The notes: generated from the sequence alone by a model not told the origin. DNA of 15,968 bases from JBGQMW01 sp963769845 (GCA_963769845.1 CAVYNL010000010.1:1-15968), one strand, 5' to 3'; counted from the first letter of the stretch, positions 7,337 to 13,968 are shown. Made by a program: numbers and translations.

Positions 7337-7371
7337 GTGAAATACAACTTCTGAGAGTAACACTATTTCAC
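7337..7371. promoter_or_regulatory. 8-bp perfect inverted repeat just before the beta-helix gene
   Basis: GTGAAATA (7337-7344) and TATTTCAC (7364-7371) are exact inverted copies 27 bp apart (start to start), ending 11 nt before the ATG at 7383. It could be a dimeric regulator's operator or an mRNA hairpin that masks the start. A TATA-like CATTAAAAG at about 7234-7242 would put both arms in the 5' leader. The rest of the 231-nt gap after tRNA-Pro holds nothing recognisable. Confidence 0.35.
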
Positions 7372-7382
7372 GAGAACTGGAA

Positions 7383-8759
7383 ATGAAGCTACTATCCCTT
7401 GGAACCGCATTAGCACTTCTGATTTGCATATCCACTTTGACGTTTGCAGCAGGAAACACAAGGACAGAGGGCGCGAGCTCTGCTGCGGCAACCTCGAATC
7501 TTTTGGGTAACTCAACTCTTGTCGGCGGGACAATCTCGGAGAACACAACATGGAGGCCAGATAACAGTCCCTACTTCTTCGTTGACCACGTCACAGTTGC
7601 CAAGAACGTGACGTTAACTATAGAACCCGCAGTGACGGTGAACCTGAACGTTTGGTCGTTGATTGTTGAGGGGACGCTGTACGCAAGAGGAAACGAGACG
7701 AGCAAGATCACGTTTCAGGGTCACAGTGTACCGATAAGCGCATGGCCACCGAGAATATACTTTTCCAACACGAGCAGCCGCTGGAATGAAGCAGCTAACA
7801 CTGGATGTATAATCGAGTTTGCTGAAATCGACGTGATGAATTTTCAGTATGAGACTATTCTTGGAGGCTTTCCAAAAATCGCCAACAATGTGATCCTCAA
7901 CAGCGGAAATGACGCCGCAGCAGTCCGTACATCTGGGACAGTTATGAACAACACGATCAGGGGAGGCTACCGAGGCATATTCGCTGAGGACGCGCTCGTC
8001 ATATACAACCTGATCGAAGACGCTCACACGGGCATCGCATGCGGAGGAACAAGCGATGAACCGACGCACTTTCCAGTCATCATTGGAAACCTGATAACCA
8101 ACAACGATGAAGGAATCGCGCTTGAGGGACTCTCTTCTCCATTGATAACCAACAACACGATCGTGAACAACACGTATGGCCTTTTCGTCCCAGGGAACTA
8201 TTCAGGTCCCGGCGCAATGTCCAGTGAGATCAGCTACAACAACTTTTATGGTAATGGTTACGACGTGTACGTGGAAATAAGGGATCCGCGAATCATCTTC
8301 AACATGGCCTTTAACTGGTGGGGTACAACGGAGGAAACGCTGATTGATGAACATATACTCGATCATAATGACAATCAGGACCTGGCTTGGGTCCTTCACG
8401 TGCCGTATTTGACGGCTCCAGCGGTTAGCACTCTAAACCCGCCTTTTGCCAATTTCAACTGGTATCCCTCTTTCCTAACAGCGAGAAAGCCGACAAGGTT
8501 TGATGCCTCGTTGTCGTTGGTTGGCCTGAACGGAACAAGTACGAATCCCATAGTTCTCTACATCTGGGACTTTGGAGACGGCAACATCACATCAACAGAC
8601 GTGAACGTGATAGTCCACACTTATGCAGGTCCTGGACCCTTTGACGTTACGCTGACGGTTTTTGATGCTGAGGGCTCGAGTTCGCTATTTAGCAAAACGG
8701 TCTTGGTAATCATGCCTCTTCTGTTTCGGTTTCGACAAACTCAAAGTCCACGGTCGTAG
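7383..8759 (+). CDS. Fragment 1: signal peptide, beta-helix and PKD domains
   Basis: This is a 458-aa open segment. A signal peptide at 1-23 precedes the typical entry to a beta helix (TTWRPDNSPYFFVDHVTV, LTIEPAVTVNLN, LIVEGTLYARG at about 55-103). NosD-like turns follow at about 160-300, where IxNNxI/GIxxxG units recur (NNVILNSG, NNTIRGG, GNLITNNDEGI, NNTIVNNTYGL). A PKD domain at about 353-443 carries WDFGDG at 395-400. Sequons are frequent. The last 15 residues after VLVI are out-of-frame read-through and not genuine. Beta-helix proteins of this type bind or cleave polysaccharides; no catalytic residues are evident here. Confidence 0.8.
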   Translation: MKLLSLGTALALLICISTLTFAAGNTRTEGASSAAATSNLLGNSTLVGGTISENTTWRPDNSPYFFVDHVTVAKNVTLTIEPAVTVNLNVWSLIVEGTLYARGNETSKITFQGHSVPISAWPPRIYFSNTSSRWNEAANTGCIIEFAEIDVMNFQYETILGGFPKIANNVILNSGNDAAAVRTSGTVMNNTIRGGYRGIFAEDALVIYNLIEDAHTGIACGGTSDEPTHFPVIIGNLITNNDEGIALEGLSSPLITNNTIVNNTYGLFVPGNYSGPGAMSSEISYNNFYGNGYDVYVEIRDPRIIFNMAFNWWGTTEETLIDEHILDHNDNQDLAWVLHVPYLTAPAVSTLNPPFANFNWYPSFLTARKPTRFDASLSLVGLNGTSTNPIVLYIWDFGDGNITSTDVNVIVHTYAGPGPFDVTLTVFDAEGSSSLFSKTVLVIMPLLFRFRQTQSPRS

Positions 8760-8764
8760 GGTTC

Positions 8765-9214
8765 ATGGTCGATATCAAGGGCACTTTGCAGGACGCTTAC
8801 GGGAACGGTTTGGAAAACGAGCCTGTGGTTCTTTCCTACGCTTCTCCCGAAGGCAATTTCTGGTTCTTGATTGGTGTTGGCATCACTGATAACCTCGGCC
8901 GCTACGACGTTCACTGGATTCTCCCGGCCACTGGAACATTCACAATAAAGGCAGAATGGGCTGGGAATGCAACGTATTCGGGAGCCAGCGGCAACTTGAC
9001 TCTGAGCTCGTTGCCGCTTATGAACCTATATGTTTTCAGCGTGGAATCAAACAGCACCGTCTCGGCCTTGGCCTTCAACACCACGAGTTCAGAATTGAGC
9101 TTCACAGTCAGCGGTCCTTCAGGAACAAAGGGCTACGTCAAGGTCAGCATCGCGAAGAGTCTAGTCGAGAATGTTTCAGACGTCAAAGTCTACCTAGATG
9201 GCGAGCGAGTCTGA
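8765..9214 (+). CDS. Fragment 2: beta-sandwich domain of the surface protein
   Basis: This segment sits in a frame shifted from fragment 1. True coding starts before the ATG, at about 8714 (ASSVSVSTNSKSTVVGF). It encodes an Ig/transthyretin-like beta-sandwich: DAYGNGLENEPVVLSY, DNLGRYDVHWILPATGTFTIKAEWAGN. A second sandwich-like stretch with sequons follows: VFSVESNSTVSALAFNTTSS and GTKGYVKVSIAKSLVENV. The last residue before the stop is read-through caused by the second shift at about 9209. It is not an independent gene: no promoter, no SD, and the homologous order continues on both sides. Confidence 0.6.
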   Translation: MVDIKGTLQDAYGNGLENEPVVLSYASPEGNFWFLIGVGITDNLGRYDVHWILPATGTFTIKAEWAGNATYSGASGNLTLSSLPLMNLYVFSVESNSTVSALAFNTTSSELSFTVSGPSGTKGYVKVSIAKSLVENVSDVKVYLDGERV

Positions 9215-9419
9215 ATATTCCATAACTTCAGTGGGAGATTCGTGGCTTTTGATGTTCAACTATGCGCATAGCAGCCATCAAGTAGTCATTGACCTAGGCG
9301 TCATTGTCGTGTCAGAATTCTCATCAGTGACGTTGTTGTTAGGTTTGCTGGTCACTCTGCTAGCTCTTCTTCTTGCTAAACCGAGAACAGGTTTTGGGGA
9401 CAAGGTGCGAAATCATTAA
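9198..9419 (+). CDS. Fragment 3: C-terminal anchor of the surface protein
   Basis: The segment returns to the frame of fragment 1. Genuine coding begins at about 9210 (EYSITSVGDSWLLMFNY). It completes the last beta-sandwich, then gives SEFSSVTLLLGLLVTLLALLLA, a membrane anchor, and a KPRTGFGDKVRNH tail. The proline/serine motif before the helix is common at the C-termini of archaeal exported proteins. The stop at 9417-9419 is 34 nt before the metK start. Confidence 0.55.
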   Translation: MASESEYSITSVGDSWLLMFNYAHSSHQVVIDLGVIVVSEFSSVTLLLGLLVTLLALLLAKPRTGFGDKVRNH

Positions 9420-9442
9420 GAATCCGTGTTGTTAATGCAACT

Positions 9443-9447
9443 GGAGG
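9443..9447 (+). promoter_or_regulatory. Shine-Dalgarno GGAGG that fixes the metK start
   Basis: GGAGG directly abuts an ATG at 9448, which is too close to be used, and sits 6 nt before the ATG at 9454. The second start gives MAKNGRYLFTSES, matching the family N-terminus (E. coli MAKHLFTSES). A TATA-like ATTAAG at about 9415-9420 overlaps the previous stop. Confidence 0.6.
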
Positions 9448-9453
9448 ATGCGT

Positions 9454-10038
9454 ATGGCAAAAAACGGAAGGTACTTGTTCACTTCGGAGTCTGTGGCTGA
9501 GGGCCATCCGGACAAGGTTGCGGACCAGGTTTCGGATGCTGTTTTGGATGCTATTCTGAGCAAGGACCCGCGTGCGAGGGTTGATTGTGAGACTTTGGTG
9601 ATGCAGGGTAACGTAATTGTTACGGGTCAGATTACGACGTCTTGCTATGTGGATATTCCTCGTATCGTTAGGGGCACGTTGAAGGAGATCGGCTTGGATA
9701 ATGCTCGGGATGGGATGGACTGGGAGACTTGCGGAGTTCTGGTTTCGATCACTGAGCAGTCGCCGGATATCGCACGTGGGGTTGACGAGAATGAGGACCA
9801 TGAGCAGGGTGCTGGGGACCAGGGCATGGTGTTCGGGTACGCGTCGAATGAAACGGCGGAGTTGATGCCCTTGCCGATTACGCTTGCGCACAAGCTGGTG
9901 CGCAGGCTTTCTGAATGCCGGAAATGCGGGGTTCTGCCGTATTTGCGGTCTGATGGGAAGTCGCAGGTGACGGTTGAGTACGTTGACGGTCGGCCGCAGA
10001 CGTGTGGATTCCGTGGTGATTGCTGCTCAGCATGTTGA
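9454..10038 (+). CDS. metK: metK fragment 1 (N-terminal and central domains)
   Basis: This segment runs from the start at 9454 to a premature stop at 10036-10038. Genuine coding ends near 9999 (DGRPQ); the last dozen residues are read-through. It holds the N-terminal ATP/methionine site (GHPDK, DQVSDAVLDAIL) and the central signature GAGDQGMVFGYASNET, in which the loop binds ATP. Taken alone it would be inactive because the MetK active site needs the C-terminal domain. Confidence 0.7.
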   Translation: MAKNGRYLFTSESVAEGHPDKVADQVSDAVLDAILSKDPRARVDCETLVMQGNVIVTGQITTSCYVDIPRIVRGTLKEIGLDNARDGMDWETCGVLVSITEQSPDIARGVDENEDHEQGAGDQGMVFGYASNETAELMPLPITLAHKLVRRLSECRKCGVLPYLRSDGKSQVTVEYVDGRPQTCGFRGDCCSAC

Positions 10039-10622
10039 TGGTGTTGACCGGGAGCGGATGCGCGAGGATATTATTCGTGAGGTCATTCGATGTGTTGTGC
10101 CCGCGGAGATGTTGGATGAGAATACGCGGTTCTACGTTAATGAGACGGGCAGGTTTGTGGTCGGGGGAACTCTGGCGGATTCGGGTTTGACTGGGCGGAA
10201 GATCATTGTTGATACATATGGGGGTGTGGGGAGTCATGGCGGGGGGTGTTTCAGTGGGAAGGATCCGTCGAAAGTGGATCGCAGCGGGTGCTATATGGCG
10301 AGGTATGTTGCGAAAAATGTTGTTGCCGCAGGCTTAGCAGACCAGTGCGAAGTGCAGATAGCCTATGCCATCGGTGTGGCCAGGCCGGTGAGCGTGATGG
10401 TGAACACTTTTGGGACGGGCAAGGTGGCCGATGAGCGAATTCTGGAGCTGGTCAAAAAGCATTTTGATTTGAGACCCAAGACGATTATCGATTGTCTGGA
10501 TCTGCTTCGGCCAATCTACCGCAAAGCGGCGGTGTTTGGGCATTTTGGCCGTGATGACCCGGATTTCACGTGGGAACGGACGGACAAGGCTGATGTCGCT
10601 CAGGAGAGACGCTGGCCTCTGA
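9454..10622 (+). pseudogene. metK: Bacterial-type S-adenosylmethionine synthetase MetK, frame broken twice (whole locus)
   Basis: MetK makes S-adenosylmethionine from methionine and ATP with release of phosphate and diphosphate. The corrected product is about 389 aa, the usual length. Signatures are present: LFTSESVAEGHPDK near the start, GAGDQGMVFGYA, and GGGCFSGKDPSKVDRS. At about 10000 one extra A breaks VEYVDGRPQ from RVDSVVIAAQH. A second shift lies in 10592-10607, after TDKAD, because the family end RDAGL-stop is found in a third frame at 10605-10622. Both frames are otherwise clean. Most archaea use a distinct archaeal MAT family, so this bacterial type suggests transfer. The segment also uses TTG, GGT, GTT and CGG/CGT far more than its neighbours. 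A Gln replaces the usual Glu in GEITT (here GQITT). Confidence 0.82.
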
Positions 10623-10672
10623 CTGTGCTGACGCAATGTCAATTTTCTACGGTTTTCAACTCGCAAAGTTGA
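9974..10672 (+). CDS. metK: metK fragment 2 (C-terminal domain)
   Basis: Genuine coding starts at about 10001 (RVDSVVIAAQHVDGVDRE) rather than at the upstream TTG. The segment carries GRFVVGG, DSGLTGRKIIVDTYGG, GGGCFSGKDPSKVDRS (phosphate-binding P-loop-like segment), YVAKNVVAAGLADQCEVQIAYAIGV and GHFGRDDPDFTWERTDKAD. After TDKAD the frame drifts into a 25-residue tail without family resemblance; the family-like end RDAGL and stop lie in another frame at 10620-10622. Confidence 0.7.
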   Translation: MSTLTVGRRRVDSVVIAAQHVDGVDRERMREDIIREVIRCVVPAEMLDENTRFYVNETGRFVVGGTLADSGLTGRKIIVDTYGGVGSHGGGCFSGKDPSKVDRSGCYMARYVAKNVVAAGLADQCEVQIAYAIGVARPVSVMVNTFGTGKVADERILELVKKHFDLRPKTIIDCLDLLRPIYRKAAVFGHFGRDDPDFTWERTDKADVAQERRWPLTVLTQCQFSTVFNSQS

Positions 10673-10704
10673 CGCCCCGTCGTTTTTCACTGTGCAACGT
10701 TGAC
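10650..10704. repeat. Two degenerate 24-nt direct repeats after metK
   Basis: Copies at 10650-10673 and 10681-10704 agree at about 18 of 24 positions and share CG-TTTTCA and GCAA-GTTGAC. The first also has an internal inverted repeat TCAACT/AGTTGA. A weaker half-copy (GCAATGTCAA) begins at 10633. Repeated GTCAAC-type motifs at 30-31 nt spacing resemble the multiple terminal repeats of IS21-family elements, but no transposase gene is in the window. They start 11 nt after the inferred metK end. Confidence 0.4.
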
Positions 10705-10882
10705 CTTTTTGTAGTGTTGCTAGTGTCGTACATGTTGAGAGGACGCTTATTTGTCCCTTGTCTGTCAATAGAGAGAAGATTCGATTGATCAGTTCAGTCC
10801 AAAGCAGCTTCTTGTTTGAGACAAGCACAAATGCAAAGACTTTGGGAGCATAGAGTTTTGTTCTATAAGATAGTATCCACAA
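10705..10882. other. Gap between metK and the large surface protein
   Basis: The 309-nt gap from 10623 contains the repeats described separately, a T5 run at 10706-10710 that could end metK transcription, and otherwise no ORF or RNA signal that I can support. The composition changes here from the G/T-rich metK style to the A/C-rich style of the next gene. Confidence 0.4.
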
Positions 10883-10895
10883 ACTATAACTATAG
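10883..10895 (+). promoter_or_regulatory. TATA-like box of the large surface protein gene
   Basis: ACTATAACTATAG lies about 40-48 nt before the ATG at 10932. GGAG at 10917-10920 is a candidate SD at spacing 11; a second AAAGG abuts the start and is too close. The predicted leader is about 20 nt. Confidence 0.4.
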
Positions 10896-10931
10896 AAAAA
10901 AGCATGGTCTTTCCAAGGAGAAAGAGAAAGG

Positions 10932-11660
10932 ATGAGGAAAATTCAAGTAATAACCATAATTCTGATTCTAGCAATGCAACTAGCAATGGCACACGTAACT
11001 CTTGCAACACATTCAGCAACGATAGCATGGGTGAAGACGCAGAAAGACGACCCGTCCTACCCACTCATGCCAGGAGCACCAGACGAGTACTTCTGGAATG
11101 GAATCACACCAAAATGGATCAGGTTCACGGTGACAAACAACGGTCCAGACGCCATAAAAGAGATCAAACTAGTGTTCGAGAAGTACCCTGATGGAAGCCC
11201 AATGTTCAACTTCAGCCAAACAAGCCAAAGCAAAGCAGGATGGTACGCAACACCAGACGAATTCGGCCCCAACAAACGCCCAACAGTCCTGTACTTCAGA
11301 ACGGACAGCGAATACATACAAGCGGGTGAAACAGTGACCTTCGGCCTGCTCATGACCGGAGGACCCGAGGAATGCCGACACAACATCGACGTATGGACAG
11401 TAGACGCAGGCGCCACTCCCTCAACAAACTTTTATGAACTCTGGATGCTAATCGACCAGCACAATCCCTCAGTACAAATAACAGCTCCAGCCAACGGAAC
11501 AATAATCAATGGGCAAAATTCGCCAACTGTCAGAGTGCGTGCTCAGCGCAACAGACTTGGAAGGACCGCATCTTTCAGACATCAAGAACGTAACACTTCG
11601 ACGATTGAATACGAAAGCGGGCCTGGAAACCGGCCATCCCGTTCCTCAAGGATTTCCTAA
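10932..11660 (+). CDS. Surface protein fragment 1: signal peptide and first beta domain
   Basis: Residues 1-26 are a signal peptide ending near LAT/HS. The following domain (about 27-180) starts ATIAWVKTQKDDPSYPLMPGAPDEYFWNGITPKWIRFTVTNNGPDAIKEI and ends with FYELWMLIDQHNP. It looks like a beta-sandwich of an archaeal exported protein. The segment after 180 (VQITAPANGTIINGQ) opens a second domain. Genuine frame ends at about 11538; the remaining 40 residues rich in R/S are read-through. The true continuation VLSATDLEGPHLSDIKNVTLRRLN is in the next frame. Confidence 0.65.
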   Translation: MRKIQVITIILILAMQLAMAHVTLATHSATIAWVKTQKDDPSYPLMPGAPDEYFWNGITPKWIRFTVTNNGPDAIKEIKLVFEKYPDGSPMFNFSQTSQSKAGWYATPDEFGPNKRPTVLYFRTDSEYIQAGETVTFGLLMTGGPEECRHNIDVWTVDAGATPSTNFYELWMLIDQHNPSVQITAPANGTIINGQNSPTVRVRAQRNRLGRTASFRHQERNTSTIEYESGPGNRPSRSSRIS

Positions 11661-11977
11661 TGAAATATGACCCACTCGAAGAGAGATATACTATGTTGAT
11701 TCTGAGCGAAGGATCAGGGTCTGATAGACGAATGCTGGCATACCTGCACAGTGACAGGCCTTTGACTACGCCGAAAACGGACCCGTATATTCTGCACCGA
11801 TAAAGTTCTTCTGGTTCACACCGACTATGCCGTCCATGCATGGACAACCGATCCTTGCTTCTTGTACCATAAACTGTTTAACGCAACGTACCAAGGCAAA
11901 TCAACAGTCATAGGAGTTGGACATGTAGGATCAAACGCGGAAGCAGTGATTAAACAGGTTTCAGACCGAACGAACCG

Positions 11978-12241
11978 GTGACAGTGGATTTCGGCGGACA
12001 GACAGTAGGAACTATTAATACGGATAAGTACGGACGCGGCACGCTAAACTTCGTGGTTCCTGAAATGCCAAGGAACACCTACGTGATAACGTTCACACAA
12101 ACTTCGTCGCCACAGATAACAAACTATACACTCTTCACAATCATTCCATGGATGCAGAGCGCGGCCGACAGTCCAATATCTGTTTACGTAGGCGATCAAG
12201 TAACAGTGACTGGTGCAGGGTTTGCTGCAAAGTTGCCGTAG
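11978..12241 (+). CDS. Surface protein fragment 2: internal beta domain
   Basis: The genuine segment starts near 11954 (TGFRPNEPVTVDFGGQTVG) and reads through NTDKYGRGTLNFVVPEMPRNTYVITFTQTS to VYVGDQVTVTGAGFAA. The pattern resembles Ig-like or IPT-like surface modules, in which GxGFxxN marks a strand pair. Frame changes occur at about 12230 and again about 12269. The sense of the order from neighbouring segments shows it is internal, not a separate gene. It has no start signal. Confidence 0.5.
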   Translation: MTVDFGGQTVGTINTDKYGRGTLNFVVPEMPRNTYVITFTQTSSPQITNYTLFTIIPWMQSAADSPISVYVGDQVTVTGAGFAAKLP

Positions 12242-12436
12242 ACGTATTCTACCGGGACGTTAGCATGTGGAACCGTTCACTATTCATCTACGGACGAATG
12301 GTCGGACAATGCTACCCATCTCTCATGGAATCCATACCTCGACAACCTCAAGGTGAACCCCGTCATACCCTCGCTTGTCACTGACAGCAAAGGCTCATTC
12401 ACATAGACTTTTACAGTCGCAGAAAGCTACGGTGGA

Positions 12437-12760
12437 TTGCACCCGATATTCGGACAAGAAGTCTTGACAGGAGTCAGAAGCGGATGGATGACAGGCACGG
12501 TTCCAAAACCTACACCAGACGCAGCCTACCCTGAAGCAGCGTTCGTGAAGGTAATGACCAAAATGTGGACAGAACCAACCATCGGACTGAGCGGACAGTA
12601 CATAAAAATATTCGCCACTGGCCTGCCGTTACCAGAGTATCAGAGCACAACATTCGACTGCAGAGACAGGACAAACCACAAGAGAAGCATCACAACTGGA
12701 CCCTGGCCTTGGACTTTGGGCCTAACACGTACTGGGTCTTCGAGAAAGGGTTCATACTGA
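12437..12760 (+). CDS. Surface protein fragment 3: internal segment
   Basis: Genuine coding extends upstream to the in-frame TAG at 12404 and beyond it in the same frame (SLVTDSKGSFT, then after the stop TFTVAESYGGLHPIFGQEVLTGVRSGW). It covers a module ending VKVMTKMWTEPTIGLSGQYIKIFATGLPLPEYQSTTF, after which the reading passes to the next frame near 12680. The residues after about 81 are read-through. The single TAG between GSFT and TFTV looks like one substituted codon rather than a domain end. Confidence 0.5.
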   Translation: MHPIFGQEVLTGVRSGWMTGTVPKPTPDAAYPEAAFVKVMTKMWTEPTIGLSGQYIKIFATGLPLPEYQSTTFDCRDRTNHKRSITTGPWPWTLGLTRTGSSRKGSY

Positions 12761-13422
12761 ACAACGAGTTCGACCTCGCCTGGTCAATGCAGCTGTACCT
12801 ACCGTTCGCGTACTGGTACAACCATCAAGACCCAACGAGCCCAACCTGGAATGGGAGCCTCTACTGGAAAGACTACAACGGCAACTTCCACACAGGTTCA
12901 CAGTTCCTGAAAGTTCCCGCACTGTTCCCTGGAAACTACACGATCTCATTGTATGAATTCAACCGACAGACCGACACTGACGAAAAAGCCTACCTCGCAA
13001 CCACGGAATTCACCGTCCTGAAAGACCCGCTCTACGTCCGGGCCAGCTCTGGCACGCTGTACTTCAGCGGCGAGAAAGTGACGGCGTACGCTGAAGTCGA
13101 CCTCGACGGCATGGCCACAAACCCCACCGCAATATCCTTCCAACTCTACCACGAAGACGCGTTCCTGATGTCCCTGACGCCTGAACAAGTGTCGGGCGCT
13201 GAAGGGCTCTACACGGCCACATTCACGTGTCCACCGCAGGAAGGCAACTACTTCATTAAGGTCAACGCGTCCAAAACACTCGGAGCAGGCACAACGCTGA
13301 GCGGGTTCGGTGTAACCAGCTTCGTGGTGAGCCCAACGCTGGAAGGGTTGAACGCAACCCTCACAACGATGAACAACGGCTTGGCAACCGTGAACACCAA
13401 GCTTGGGAACCATCACCCTTGA
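12565..13422 (+). CDS. Surface protein fragment 4: beta domains before the stalk
   Basis: Genuine coding runs from about 12680 (EKHHNWTLALDFGPNTYWVFEKGF) to about 13404. Two sandwich-like domains are visible. One is rich in W/Y (SMQLYLPFAYWYNHQDPTSP...LYWKDYNGNFHTGSQFLKVP) and one reads DPLYVRASSGTLYFSGEKVTAYAEVDLDGM to NYFIKVNASKTLGAGTTLSGFGV. The segment ends with the first coiled-coil turns LEGLNATLTTMNNGLATVNTKL. An extra A near 13405 moves the frame before GTITLDLSEI. Confidence 0.6.
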   Translation: MDRTNHRTERTVHKNIRHWPAVTRVSEHNIRLQRQDKPQEKHHNWTLALDFGPNTYWVFEKGFILNNEFDLAWSMQLYLPFAYWYNHQDPTSPTWNGSLYWKDYNGNFHTGSQFLKVPALFPGNYTISLYEFNRQTDTDEKAYLATTEFTVLKDPLYVRASSGTLYFSGEKVTAYAEVDLDGMATNPTAISFQLYHEDAFLMSLTPEQVSGAEGLYTATFTCPPQEGNYFIKVNASKTLGAGTTLSGFGVTSFVVSPTLEGLNATLTTMNNGLATVNTKLGNHHP

Positions 13423-13855
13423 CCTCAGCGAAATACGAGGAAACATAACCGCCATAAACGGAAAACTCGCCACAATAAACACGACCGTAGGGTCCATCAG
13501 CACAGACATCTCAACCATCAACGGCAAAATCGTCAGCCTCAACGACAATATAGCAACGATTCAGACGACCGTAGGAACGTTCAAGACCAGTCTTGACAGC
13601 ATCGGCGCAACGGTAACAGCTACCGGAGCAGACACCGTGACGATAAAGACGGCGGTCGGCGACATCCAAGGCAAGATAACCTCGATAGACAGCAAGACAA
13701 CGAACATAGAGACAAGCATCGGACAGGTCTCGACCAGCACAGAATCCATAAAAACTCAGACCGGACTACAACCGGCGGGAATCGGCCTGTCACTCGTAGG
13801 AGCCCTGGCCGCGATAATCGCCGCGGTACTCATCTTCAGAAAACTCTACAAATGA
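13403..13855 (+). CDS. Surface protein fragment 5: Thr/Ile coiled-coil stalk and TM anchor
   Basis: This 150-residue end segment has I/L/V in a 3-4 spacing over about 110 residues (GTITLDLSEIRGNI, AINGKLATINTTVGSI, TDISTINGKIVSLNDNI), the hallmark of a coiled coil, with Thr, Asn and Gly in place of most charges. The TM helix IGLSLVGALAAIIAAVLIF is followed by RKLYK inside the cell. The chain before 13403 continues the same coiled coil, so it is the C-terminus of the large protein and not a gene of its own. Confidence 0.62.
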   Translation: MGTITLDLSEIRGNITAINGKLATINTTVGSISTDISTINGKIVSLNDNIATIQTTVGTFKTSLDSIGATVTATGADTVTIKTAVGDIQGKITSIDSKTTNIETSIGQVSTSTESIKTQTGLQPAGIGLSLVGALAAIIAAVLIFRKLYK

Positions 13856-13887
13856 AAGCGCACATGGAAGGCGCAGCACACTCCCCC

Positions 13888-13893
13888 TTTTTT
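13888..13893 (+). terminator. T6 run after the surface protein gene
   Basis: CCCCCTTTTTTAG sits about 33 nt after the stop codon. A T-run without a hairpin is enough for intrinsic termination in archaea. It also separates this gene from the promoter of the next one. Confidence 0.45.
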
Positions 13894-13932
13894 AGTTCCC
13901 AGCTCATGTACGCGTGCGTGGCAAGCAAAAAT

Positions 13933-13942
13933 GATAAATATT
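13933..13942 (+). promoter_or_regulatory. TATA-like box of the two-TM protein gene
   Basis: GATAAATATT is centred about 32 nt before the ATG at 13969, so the mRNA would start within a few nt of the start codon (near-leaderless). Confidence 0.4.
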
Positions 13943-13968
13943 CAGAAGCCAAATCTAGAACGGTCTGA

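Larger units (their letters stand above)
7383..9419 (+). pseudogene. Beta-helix/PKD surface protein, frame broken twice (whole locus)
   Basis: This is one gene of about 678 codons split by two compensating frame changes. The order is signal peptide, right-handed beta-helix repeats, PKD domain, a beta-sandwich (Ig/transthyretin-like) domain, then a C-terminal hydrophobic segment (VTLLLGLLVTLLALLLA) and a short basic tail. At 8712-8713 one base appears missing: the frame carrying VSVSTNSKSTVVGF begins with GCC at 8714. Near 9209 one base appears extra: YLDGER then continues as EYSITSVGDSWLL in the original frame. No stop occurs inside the corrected path. Since the shifts cancel and the sequence outside them is clean, an indel error or a very recent mutation is likelier than old decay. 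Role inferred: cell-surface carbohydrate binding or adhesion. Confidence 0.7.
10932..13855 (+). pseudogene. Large surface protein with coiled-coil stalk and C-terminal TM, frame broken about nine times (whole locus)
   Basis: This is a single gene of about 970 codons in all three frames. It opens with a signal peptide (MRKIQVITIILILAMQLAMA) and a beta-rich ectodomain with many aromatic residues and sequons. The C-terminus is a Thr/Ile-rich coiled coil and a TM helix with a basic end (FRKLYK). Frame changes fall near 11538, 11667, 11715, 11761, 11800, 11954, 12230, 12269, 12680 and 13405, and an in-frame TAG lies at 12404-12406. Each downstream frame reads on with sensible protein, for example KVLLVHTDYAVHAWTTDP and GTVHYSSTDEWSDNATHLSW. 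This argues for indel errors or very recent inactivation. Role inferred: S-layer or stalk component. Confidence 0.68.

Noticed and set aside
7383..9419. Programmed frameshifting in the beta-helix gene
   Set aside because: No slippery heptamer or downstream pseudoknot is seen at 8712 or 9209, and similar breaks occur in the neighbouring genes, so errors or mutation are simpler.
9376..9893. Minus-strand ORFs opposite metK
   Set aside because: They overlap a strong MetK match on the plus strand and show no conserved motif.
13403..13855. Tandem DNA repeat or CRISPR-like array in the coiled-coil region
   Set aside because: The periodicity is in protein heptads (Ile/Thr pattern), not in identical DNA repeats with spacers.
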